The notes beneath the pieces are model-generated. The model did not search any database and was not told the DNA's origin. It was given only the letters and a program-made list of their open reading frames with translations. Positions 1-5,817 of a DNA stretch of 7,687 nt are shown piece after piece. How positions within the stretch are numbered: position 1 is the first letter of the stretch; each line of letters starts with the position of its first letter. The DNA comes from Desulfosporosinus sp. (lineage in GTDB: Bacteria; Bacillota; Desulfitobacteriia; Desulfitobacteriales; Desulfitobacteriaceae). The position numbers and the translations under genes were made by a program. The DNA lies in the NCBI GenBank assembly GCA_016278585.1, contig JADQBO010000166.1, positions 1 to 7,687 of the forward strand, read 5' to 3'.

Positions 1-960
1 TTATCCCCTGGAGTTAATCAACTCGTTCGTGTTTATATCGCCCAAAAGCGGAAGATTTCGGTGGGAGACAAGGTGGCAGGTCGCCACGGTAACAAAGGGG
101 TTATTTCTCGTATTATGCGTCAAGAGGATATGCCGTTTATGCCAGATGGTACACCGATTGAAGTAGTGCTTAATCCTCTGGGTGTTCCTTCTCGTATGAA
201 CATTGGGCAGGTGCTTGAAACCCACTTAGGCAGGGCCGCCAAGGCCTTAGGAATTCGTATTGCGACCCCCGTCTTTGATGGTGCTACCGAATCTGATATC
301 TTTGAGACTTTAAGTAAAGCGGGTCTTTCAAGTGATGGAAAGACCGTACTGTACGATGGACGGACAGGAGATCCCTTCGACAGCAAAATCACCGTTGGCT
401 ATATGTATGTCCTTAAACTTCACCACTTAGTTGACGATAAGATTCATGCTCGTTCGACGGGTCCGTACTCCCTCGTAACCCAGCAACCCTTGGGTGGTAA
501 AGCTCAATTTGGTGGGCAACGCTTTGGAGAAATGGAAGTCTGGGCCTTGGAGGCTTATGGGGCAGCGTATACTCTCCAAGAAATTTTAACGGTTAAGTCG
601 GATGATGTGGTTGGGCGTGTAAAAACATACGAGGCGATCGTTAAAGGAGAGAACATTCCTGAACCTGGAATCCCAGAATCCTTTAAAGTATTGATTAAGG
701 AAATGCAGAGTTTGGGACTTGATGTGAGAGTATTGGCATCAGATGATCGGGAAATTGAGATTCATGATACCGATGAGGATATAACGGAAACCGCAAAGGA
801 ACTGGGCATTGATTTACATGAGGAACTTCCACCTCCCTCAACTCGCTTAGCTAGTGAGAAAGATGAGGAAGACAACATGGTCGACGAGGAAGATCCGCTC
901 GAAGAATTAAATGTTGAAGTCCTAGAGGAAGAAGATATAGATCTTGGCGATCTCAAATAG
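1..960 (+). CDS. rpoB: RNA polymerase β subunit, C-terminal part (5' end outside window)
   Basis: The open frame runs from base 1 to a TAG at 958-960, giving the last 319 residues of a protein that is about 1,190 long in Bacillus. β forms one wall of the RNA polymerase active-site cleft. Visible here are the GDKVAGRHGNKGV block (residues 22-34 of this fragment), whose lysines 24 and 32 match the two active-site lysines near 1065 and 1073 in E. coli, then GRTGDPFDSKITVGYMY, and the C-terminal block FGGQRFGEMEVWALEAYGA (about 170-188), which packs against β' and helps form the clamp. A GTG at 61 is an internal valine codon, since the frame is open and conserved upstream of it. From about residue 246 the protein becomes a very acidic tail (31 Asp/Glu among 74 residues), as is usual in Firmicutes. 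rpoC follows 26 bases later and is surely cotranscribed. Identity is certain; only the N-terminal three quarters are missing. Confidence 0.99.
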   Translation, partial: LSPGVNQLVRVYIAQKRKISVGDKVAGRHGNKGVISRIMRQEDMPFMPDGTPIEVVLNPLGVPSRMNIGQVLETHLGRAAKALGIRIATPVFDGATESDIFETLSKAGLSSDGKTVLYDGRTGDPFDSKITVGYMYVLKLHHLVDDKIHARSTGPYSLVTQQPLGGKAQFGGQRFGEMEVWALEAYGAAYTLQEILTVKSDDVVGRVKTYEAIVKGENIPEPGIPESFKVLIKEMQSLGLDVRVLASDDREIEIHDTDEDITETAKELGIDLHEELPPPSTRLASEKDEEDNMVDEEDPLEELNVEVLEEEDIDLGDLK

Positions 961-970
961 TCCCCGGACG

Positions 971-977
971 AAAGGAG
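971..977 (+). promoter_or_regulatory. Ribosome binding site fixing the TTG start of rpoC
   Basis: AAAGGAG lies 9 bases before the TTG at 987-989. No ATG or GTG sits in this position, and the encoded N terminus LDVNNFDRMRIGLASPD matches the conserved beginning of Firmicute β', so the TTG start is well supported. The next in-frame ATG (codon 10) would remove conserved residues. Confidence 0.85.
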
Positions 978-986
978 CGATAAGGA

Positions 987-3900
987 TTGCTAGACGTCAA
1001 TAACTTCGACCGTATGCGTATCGGTTTAGCTTCCCCTGATATGATTCGTGAGTGGTCATTTGGAGAAGTAAAGAAACCTGAAACGATTAACTATCGGACC
1101 TTAAAGCCGGAACGCGAAGGTTTGTTTTGTGAAAAGATCTTTGGCCCTACTCGAGACTGGGAATGTCACTGCGGAAAATATAAAAGGGTTCGTTACAAGG
1201 GGATTGTTTGTGATCGTTGCGGCGTCGAAGTAACCCGTTCAAAGGTTCGTCGCGAACGAATGGGACACATTGTACTTGCAGCTCCCGTCTCACATATTTG
1301 GTATTTTAAAGGAATTCCGAGCCGAATGGGATTGCTTTTAGACATGTCTCCTCGTGCCTTGGAAAAAGTCCTCTATTTTGTGTCCTATATTGTGACAGAC
1401 TCTGGCGATACGTCATTAATGAAGAAACAACTTCTCACTGAAACAGAGTATCGGGAATACCGTGATAAATATGGGGATCGTTTCCAAGCTAGCATGGGTG
1501 CAGAAGCAGTCAAAGAGTTGCTCGCAGAGATGGATTTAGACAAACTAAATGAAGAATTACGAATAGAGTTAAAAGAAGTCTCAGGACAGCGGAAAATTCG
1601 GGCGATTCGTCGTCTCGAAGTCGTAGAGGCCTTTAAATCCTCGGGAAACCGTCCTGATTGGATGATTATGGATGCTGTACCTGTGATACCACCTGAACTA
1701 AGACCGATGGTTCAATTGGATGGCGGTCGATTTGCAACATCTGATCTTAATGATCTCTATCGCAGAGTAATCAATAGGAACAATCGTCTAAAGCGACTTT
1801 TGGATCTTGGTGCACCAGACATTATTGTGAGAAATGAGAAACGGATGCTCCAGGAAGCGGTTGACGCCTTAATTGACAATGGTCGTCGCGGACGCCCTGT
1901 GACAGGGCCGGGAAATCGACCACTCAAGTCTCTCAGTGATATGTTAAAGGGAAAACAGGGTCGTTTCCGGCAGAATCTCTTAGGTAAACGTGTTGATTAT
2001 TCCGGACGATCGGTTATTGTTGTTGGACCTAATCTTAAACTTCATCAGTGTGGTCTTCCTAAGGAAATGGCCTTAGAGCTCTTTAAGCCATTTGTTATGA
2101 AGAAACTTGTCAATGAAGGCCATGCACATAATATAAAAAGTGCTAAACGTATGGTTGAGCGGGTTCGTCCAGAGGTATGGGATGTCCTCGAAGAGGTTAT
2201 CATGGATCATCCAGTTATGCTTAATCGTGCTCCAACTCTCCACCGTTTAGGAATTCAGGCATTTGAACCAATCCTAGTTGAAGGTCGAGCTTTACAGATC
2301 CATCCGTTAGTTTGTACAGCCTATAACGCGGACTTTGACGGAGACCAAATGGCGGTGCATGTGCCATTATCGGCAGAGGCTCAGTCTGAAGCTAGACTCC
2401 TTATGTTGGCGTCACACAATGTTTTGAACCCTAAAGACGGCCGTCCGGTACAAACTCCTACCCAAGATATGGTTCTGGGATCTTATTATCTGACGATGGA
2501 GCGACCAGGCGCCTTTGGGGAAGGGAAAATATTCAAAGACTATAACGAAGCTGTATTGGCTTATGATTCAAAAGCAGTCCACTTACAGGCTAGTATTAAA
2601 GTTCGCCGTAATGGAGAAATCTTGGAGACGACCGTTGGCCGATTGATTTTCAACTCCGTGATTCCTCCTGAAGTGGGGTATTTCAATGAAGTTGTCGGCA
2701 AAAAGGGTCTCGCGGATATCGTAGCTATAACTTATCGTAAGGCAGGTTATGAAGCGACAGCTCGGTTATTGGACGGACTAAAGAGCCAAGGGTTTAAGTT
2801 CTCCACGCGGGCTGGGATGACTGTCGGCTTGGTAGATATTACAGTTCCAAAAGAAAAAACAGAGATTCTAGCCCAAGCAGACACCTCAGTTGCTAAAACC
2901 GAGCTACAATATCGGCGCGGCTTGATTACAAATGAAGAGCGCTATAATCTAGTTATTGATACTTGGGCTAAAGCGACCAAAACTGTGACACAAGCCTTAA
3001 TGGATACACTCGATGTATTTAACCCGGTATATATGATGGCAACATCAGGTGCTCGGGGTAATATTCAACAATTGAGACAATTGGCAGGCATGCGGGGACT
3101 TATGGCAGATCCATCTGGACGGACCATTGAGTTACCGATTAAGGCCAATTTCCGTGAAGGGCTTACGGTTTTGGAGTACTTTATTTCTTCCCATGGAGCA
3201 CGTAAAGGTTTAGCAGATACTGCTTTGAGAACGGCTGACTCTGGTTACCTAACCCGTCGATTGGTAGATGTCTCTCAAGACGTAATTGTGCGCGAAGAAG
3301 ACTGTGGAACCCTAAACGGTATTATGGTGGAAGATATTAAAGATGGCCCTGAAATCATTGAACCCCTAGTAGATCGTCTTGTCGGGCGATTTGTATTAGA
3401 GGAGTTACGTCACCCGGAAACGGGAGAGGTTCTTGCTTCGCCTGATACAGAAATGACAGAAGAACAGGCTGCAGAAATCGCTAAAGGCTTTGATACAGCC
3501 ATAATTCGTTCAGTTCTCACCTGCAAATCTCGTTACGGCGTCTGCAAGAGATGCTACGGTCGGAATCTTGCAACGGGGCGGCCGGTAGAGATGGGAGAAG
3601 CAGTAGGAATTATTGCTGCTCAATCTATCGGAGAACCTGGAACTCAGTTGACGATGCGTACGTTCCATACAGGAGGGGTCGCTGGAGATGATATAACCCA
3701 AGGTCTTCCTCGGGTAGAAGAGCTATTTGAGGCACGAAAACCTAAAGGGCAAGCGATTATTTCTGAAGCGGTTGGAAAAGTGTCAATCAGCGAGGTTAAA
3801 GGACGACGTGAAGTAGATCTCCTTACGGAAAATGAAGAGCATATAATCTATACTATTCCTTACGGTTCACGTCTCCGTGTCAAGGAAGGTCAGATGGTTG

Positions 3901-4421
3901 AAGCAGGGGATGAGTTAACTGAAGGAAGTATCAACCCTCATGATATGCTAAAAGTTAAGGGTCAACGCGGTGTTCAGGTCTATCTACTAGGGGAAGTTCA
4001 ACGCGTTTACCGACTTCAAGGGGTAGATATTAACGATAAGCATATCGAAGTCATGGTACGGCAGATGTTGCGAAAGGTAAAAATTGATGATGCCGGGGAT
4101 ACAACGTTGCTTCCTGGTGGCCTCATAGATGTTTTTGATTTCCAAGATGAGAACGCACGGGCTATTGCGGAAGGCGGAGAGCCTGCAGTTGCCCACCCAG
4201 TTCTTTTAGGAATCACAAAGGCTTCGTTAGCGACAGACTCCTTCCTCTCAGCGGCATCTTTCCAAGAAACGACACGAGTATTAACCGAAGCGGCCATAAA
4301 GGGAAAAGTAGATCCCTTGCTCGGACTCAAGGAAAATGTCATTATCGGAAAGTTGATCCCTGCTGGAACTGGAATGTTGAGATATCAAAACGTAAAAACT
4401 TTGGCAACAAATCAGACATAA
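987..4421 (+). CDS. rpoC: RNA polymerase β' subunit
   Basis: This is a complete β' of 1,144 residues beginning at TTG. β' carries the catalytic centre of RNA polymerase and assembles with β, α, ω and sigma. The N-terminal zinc ribbon uses Cys60, 62, 75 and 78. The absolutely conserved NADFDGD loop is at residues 447-453, with Asp449, 451 and 453 chelating the catalytic magnesium. The bridge helix lies near 728-763 (HGARKGLADTALRTAD from 736). The trigger loop includes Met890, Arg891 and His894, and runs on directly into GVAGDDITQGLPRVEELFEARKPKG, so the large insertion found there in E. coli is absent. The second zinc site is Cys773, 846, 853 and 856. The protein is about 55 residues shorter than I recall for Bacillus (1,199), chiefly after residue 548 and at the C terminus, which ends soon after the conserved IIGKLIPAGTGM. 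All catalytic residues are intact. It lies 26 bases after rpoB, and no terminator is evident after its stop. Confidence 0.99.
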   Translation: MLDVNNFDRMRIGLASPDMIREWSFGEVKKPETINYRTLKPEREGLFCEKIFGPTRDWECHCGKYKRVRYKGIVCDRCGVEVTRSKVRRERMGHIVLAAPVSHIWYFKGIPSRMGLLLDMSPRALEKVLYFVSYIVTDSGDTSLMKKQLLTETEYREYRDKYGDRFQASMGAEAVKELLAEMDLDKLNEELRIELKEVSGQRKIRAIRRLEVVEAFKSSGNRPDWMIMDAVPVIPPELRPMVQLDGGRFATSDLNDLYRRVINRNNRLKRLLDLGAPDIIVRNEKRMLQEAVDALIDNGRRGRPVTGPGNRPLKSLSDMLKGKQGRFRQNLLGKRVDYSGRSVIVVGPNLKLHQCGLPKEMALELFKPFVMKKLVNEGHAHNIKSAKRMVERVRPEVWDVLEEVIMDHPVMLNRAPTLHRLGIQAFEPILVEGRALQIHPLVCTAYNADFDGDQMAVHVPLSAEAQSEARLLMLASHNVLNPKDGRPVQTPTQDMVLGSYYLTMERPGAFGEGKIFKDYNEAVLAYDSKAVHLQASIKVRRNGEILETTVGRLIFNSVIPPEVGYFNEVVGKKGLADIVAITYRKAGYEATARLLDGLKSQGFKFSTRAGMTVGLVDITVPKEKTEILAQADTSVAKTELQYRRGLITNEERYNLVIDTWAKATKTVTQALMDTLDVFNPVYMMATSGARGNIQQLRQLAGMRGLMADPSGRTIELPIKANFREGLTVLEYFISSHGARKGLADTALRTADSGYLTRRLVDVSQDVIVREEDCGTLNGIMVEDIKDGPEIIEPLVDRLVGRFVLEELRHPETGEVLASPDTEMTEEQAAEIAKGFDTAIIRSVLTCKSRYGVCKRCYGRNLATGRPVEMGEAVGIIAAQSIGEPGTQLTMRTFHTGGVAGDDITQGLPRVEELFEARKPKGQAIISEAVGKVSISEVKGRREVDLLTENEEHIIYTIPYGSRLRVKEGQMVEAGDELTEGSINPHDMLKVKGQRGVQVYLLGEVQRVYRLQGVDINDKHIEVMVRQMLRKVKIDDAGDTTLLPGGLIDVFDFQDENARAIAEGGEPAVAHPVLLGITKASLATDSFLSAASFQETTRVLTEAAIKGKVDPLLGLKENVIIGKLIPAGTGMLRYQNVKTLATNQT

Positions 4422-4424
4422 TTA

Positions 4425-4453
4425 TTGACACGCTAGAACTCAAATGCTAAACT
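4425..4453 (+). promoter_or_regulatory. Candidate sigma-A promoter for the L7Ae-like gene and str operon
   Basis: A perfect -35 hexamer TTGACA (4425-4430) is followed by exactly 17 bases and then TAAACT (4448-4453), four of six matches to the -10 consensus, preceded by TGC, which gives the extended -10 form TGnTAAACT. Transcription would start near 4460, leaving a leader of about 25 bases before the ATG at 4486, with the ribosome binding site at 4468-4474 inside it. The position, directly after the rpoC stop and ahead of the str genes, fits an internal promoter that lets the translation genes be expressed beyond read-through from rpoBC. It is inferred from sequence alone. Confidence 0.6.
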
Positions 4454-4467
4454 ACTATAGTGTGATT

Positions 4468-4474
4468 AAGGGGG
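4468..4474 (+). promoter_or_regulatory. Ribosome binding site deciding the start of the L7Ae-like gene
   Basis: AAGGGGG ends 11 bases before the ATG at 4486 and 8 bases before an in-frame TTG at 4483. An earlier in-frame ATG at 4444 has no purine-rich site in front of it and lies inside the candidate promoter. The site therefore favours 4486, or possibly 4483. Confidence 0.65.
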
Positions 4475-4485
4475 AAAGCATTTTG

Positions 4486-4737
4486 ATGCTTGATGAAACC
4501 TTCAAACACGCCAAACAGAAAACGGTTGGGTTAAAGCAAACTCAACGAGCCCTTGAAAAAGGGAAAGTTCGGCGCGTTTTTATAGCTAAAGATGCAGAGG
4601 CACATGTTTGTCGCCCCATTCTTGAATGGTGTGATAAGCATGATGTGGAATGTATGGAAGTTGCTTCTATGAAGGAACTAGGGAAAGCGTGTGGGATTGA
4701 AGTAGGTACGGCAGTCGCGGCCCTCTTGAAAGAGTAG
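4486..4737 (+). CDS. ybxF: L7Ae/L30e/S12e-family RNA-binding protein, YbxF type
   Basis: The 83-residue product belongs to the L7Ae family, whose members recognise kink-turn RNA. Bacterial members of this group (YbxF, also called RplGB, and its paralogue YlxQ) bind kink-turns in Bacillus, but their cellular job is poorly defined. Family marks are VGLKQTQRALEKG (residues 14-26, the RNA-contacting helix start), VFIAKDA (31-37, the central strand with the Asp-Ala turn), and VASMKELGKACGIEVGTAVA (59-78, the conserved recognition loop and following helix). The length equals the Bacillus protein (82 residues). The start at 4486 was chosen because the protein then aligns end to end with family members. 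Starting at the in-frame ATG at 4444 adds 14 residues that no relative I recall has, without a ribosome binding site. It sits between rpoC and rpsL as in other Firmicutes. Three cysteines (42, 49, 56) at seven-residue spacing plus Cys69 are present, with no evident metal motif. Confidence 0.93.
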   Translation: MLDETFKHAKQKTVGLKQTQRALEKGKVRRVFIAKDAEAHVCRPILEWCDKHDVECMEVASMKELGKACGIEVGTAVAALLKE

Positions 4738-4773
4738 TGGTTCGCCACAAAAGCTACCTCATATGCGGATTTT

Positions 4774-4808
4774 GGAATTGCTTGTTAGATGCTGCAGCAA
4801 GCAATTCC
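4774..4808 (+). promoter_or_regulatory. Perfect 11-bp inverted repeat (RNA hairpin) in the leader of rpsL
   Basis: GGAATTGCTTG (4774-4784) and CAAGCAATTCC (4798-4808) are exact reverse complements around a 13-base loop. The loop carries most of a second palindrome, TGCTGCAGCA (4790-4799), that could compete with the main stem. What follows, TTGTATATTGATTT, is T-rich but not a continuous T run, so a strong intrinsic terminator is unlikely. A weak attenuator, an RNA processing or stability element, or a protein-binding site are all possible. The spacer of 105 bases between the L7Ae-like gene and rpsL contains nothing else apart from the rpsL ribosome binding site at 4828-4835. Confidence 0.6.
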
Positions 4809-4842
4809 TTGTATATTGATTTCATAGAAAGGAGGCGGAAAC

Positions 4843-5262
4843 ATGCCGACAATTAATCAACTTATTCGTAAGGGACGTTCTACAATCGAACAAAAATCGA
4901 CAGCTCCGGCTTTACAGTGGGGCTATAACTCTCTTAAACGTAAGCAATATCCCTCAGGAGGATCTCCTCAAAAGCGGGGAGTTTGTACTAGGGTTTATAC
5001 TACAACTCCGAAAAAGCCTAACTCGGCACTTCGGAAGGTTGCTCGTGTGCGTTTGACTAATGGCCTTGAGGTAACCACTTATATCCCGGGAATTGGACAC
5101 AACTTGCAAGAACACTCCGTGGTTCTTATTCGTGGAGGTCGTGTTAAAGACTTGCCTGGTGTACGTTATCACGTCATTCGTGGCGCTTTGGATACAACTG
5201 CGGTTCAAAAACGTTCCCAAGGACGTTCAAAGTATGGTGCAAAACGTCCAAAGAAAGCCTAA
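4843..5262 (+). CDS. rpsL: 30S ribosomal protein S12
   Basis: S12 sits at the decoding centre of the small subunit and monitors codon-anticodon pairing. The 139-residue product is full length for Gram-positive S12, including the extra segment at about residues 26-41 that E. coli lacks. It contains TTTPKKPNSALRK (53-65) and GGRVKDLPGVRYH (98-110). Lys57 and Lys102, the equivalents of E. coli Lys43 and Lys88 (counting Met) where streptomycin-resistance changes occur, are the ordinary wild-type residues. Asp103 corresponds to the residue that RimO methylthiolates in E. coli; whether this organism does so cannot be seen here. AAAGGAGG at 4828-4835 lies 7 bases before the ATG. The gene follows the hairpin-bearing spacer and is 45 bases from rpsG, so the two are cotranscribed. 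Confidence 0.99.
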   Translation: MPTINQLIRKGRSTIEQKSTAPALQWGYNSLKRKQYPSGGSPQKRGVCTRVYTTTPKKPNSALRKVARVRLTNGLEVTTYIPGIGHNLQEHSVVLIRGGRVKDLPGVRYHVIRGALDTTAVQKRSQGRSKYGAKRPKKA

Positions 5263-5271
5263 GGTGGCTTT
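5254..5271 (+). promoter_or_regulatory. Small possible hairpin spanning the rpsL stop codon
   Basis: AAAGCC (5254-5259) and GGCTTT (5266-5271) are exact reverse complements with a six-base loop, TAAGGT, that begins with the rpsL stop codon TAA. There is no T run after it. Six base pairs, half of them A-T, can arise by chance, and the left arm is constrained by the usual lysine-rich S12 end. The E. coli str mRNA is regulated by S7 in the rpsL-rpsG spacer, which is much longer there; this short spacer shows no obvious counterpart. Confidence 0.2.
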
Positions 5272-5307
5272 AAATTGTCAATATTATGATAAAAAGGAGG
5301 TTACCAA

Positions 5308-5778
5308 ATGCCACGTAAAGGATATGTTGCGAAACGCGATGTTCTGCCTGATCCGATTTACAAGAATCAAACCCTGACTAAGTTTATTAATCAGATTATG
5401 TTAGATGGTAAAAAGGGAACGGCAGAAGCTATTTGCTATAACGCATTTAATATGATTCAGGAAAAGTCCGGTAAAGACCCTATTGAAGTCTTCGGTACCG
5501 CCCTGAAGAACGTTATGCCGGTATTAGAAGTAAAGGCCCGCCGTGTTGGTGGAGCCAATTATCAAGTCCCTATTGAAGTACGTGCGGAACGTCGCACAAC
5601 TCTAGCTCTTCGCTGGCTTGTTGCTATGGCTCGTAAACGAGGCGAGAAAACAATGCAAGAGAAAATTGCTGGAGAATTACTTGATGCCTCTAACAATACT
5701 GGAGGTTCTGTCAAGAAAAAAGATGACATGCATAAAATGGCCGAGGCCAATAAGGCCTTTGCGCATTACAAATGGTAA
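5308..5778 (+). CDS. rpsG: 30S ribosomal protein S7
   Basis: S7 is the primary binding protein that nucleates folding of the 3' major domain of 16S rRNA and forms part of the 30S head near the E site. The product has 156 residues, the normal length. It starts with the conserved PRKGYVAKRDVLPDPIY, has the basic β-hairpin EVKARRVGGANYQVPIEV (about 74-91) that reaches toward the mRNA exit and E-site tRNA, then RAERRTTLALRWLV and the rRNA-binding helices, and ends in the typical AFAHYKW. AAAAAGGAGG at 5291-5300 lies 7 bases before the ATG. It lies between rpsL and fusA in the standard str-operon order, 45 and 39 bases away. In E. coli S7 is the translational repressor of this operon; nothing in the short spacers here proves the same control. 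Confidence 0.99.
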   Translation: MPRKGYVAKRDVLPDPIYKNQTLTKFINQIMLDGKKGTAEAICYNAFNMIQEKSGKDPIEVFGTALKNVMPVLEVKARRVGGANYQVPIEVRAERRTTLALRWLVAMARKRGEKTMQEKIAGELLDASNNTGGSVKKKDDMHKMAEANKAFAHYKW

Positions 5779-5800
5779 TTTGAGGCACACTTATTTTGAC

Positions 5801-5811
5801 AGAAAGGGGGA
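5801..5811 (+). promoter_or_regulatory. Ribosome binding site fixing the GTG start of fusA
   Basis: AGAAAGGGGGA lies 6 bases before GTG at 5818-5820 (7 bases from the end of the G run). The protein begun there, MARKFTLENTRNIGIMAHID, matches the usual EF-G N terminus (MARxFxLxxTRNIGIMAHID), so the GTG is well supported. Confidence 0.85.
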
Positions 5812-5817
5812 TTCTCA

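Noticed and set aside
4016..4342. Reverse-strand open frame of 108 codons inside rpoC.
   Set aside because: Fully antisense to conserved β' sequence, with no recognisable motif; its composition is that of a reverse shadow frame.
4454..4461. Palindrome ACTATAGT between the promoter and the L7Ae-like gene.
   Set aside because: Only 8 bases, no loop, no second copy noticed; expected by chance and overlaps the transcription start region.
4444..4485. Fourteen-codon N-terminal extension of the L7Ae-like protein from the ATG at 4444.
   Set aside because: No ribosome binding site precedes it, it overlaps the candidate promoter, and the family length fits the start at 4486.
4812..4817. TATATT before rpsL as a -10 element.
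   Set aside because: No -35-like hexamer is found at 16-18 bases upstream and the extended TG spacing is wrong; the position is inside the sequence following the hairpin.
4774..4826. Reading the hairpin before rpsL as a strong rho-independent terminator.
   Set aside because: The stem has only 5 G-C pairs of 11 and the following bases are broken by G and A, and termination here would cut off the rest of the operon.
5093..5377. Forward open frame of 94 codons overlapping the end of rpsL and the start of rpsG.
   Set aside because: It lies in another frame across two certain ribosomal protein genes, has no ribosome binding site or recognisable product, and is explained as a shadow frame.
5796..5801. 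TTGACA in the rpsG-fusA spacer, a perfect -35 hexamer.
   Set aside because: No acceptable -10 hexamer lies 16-18 bases downstream (the region is the start of fusA), so it is probably not a promoter.
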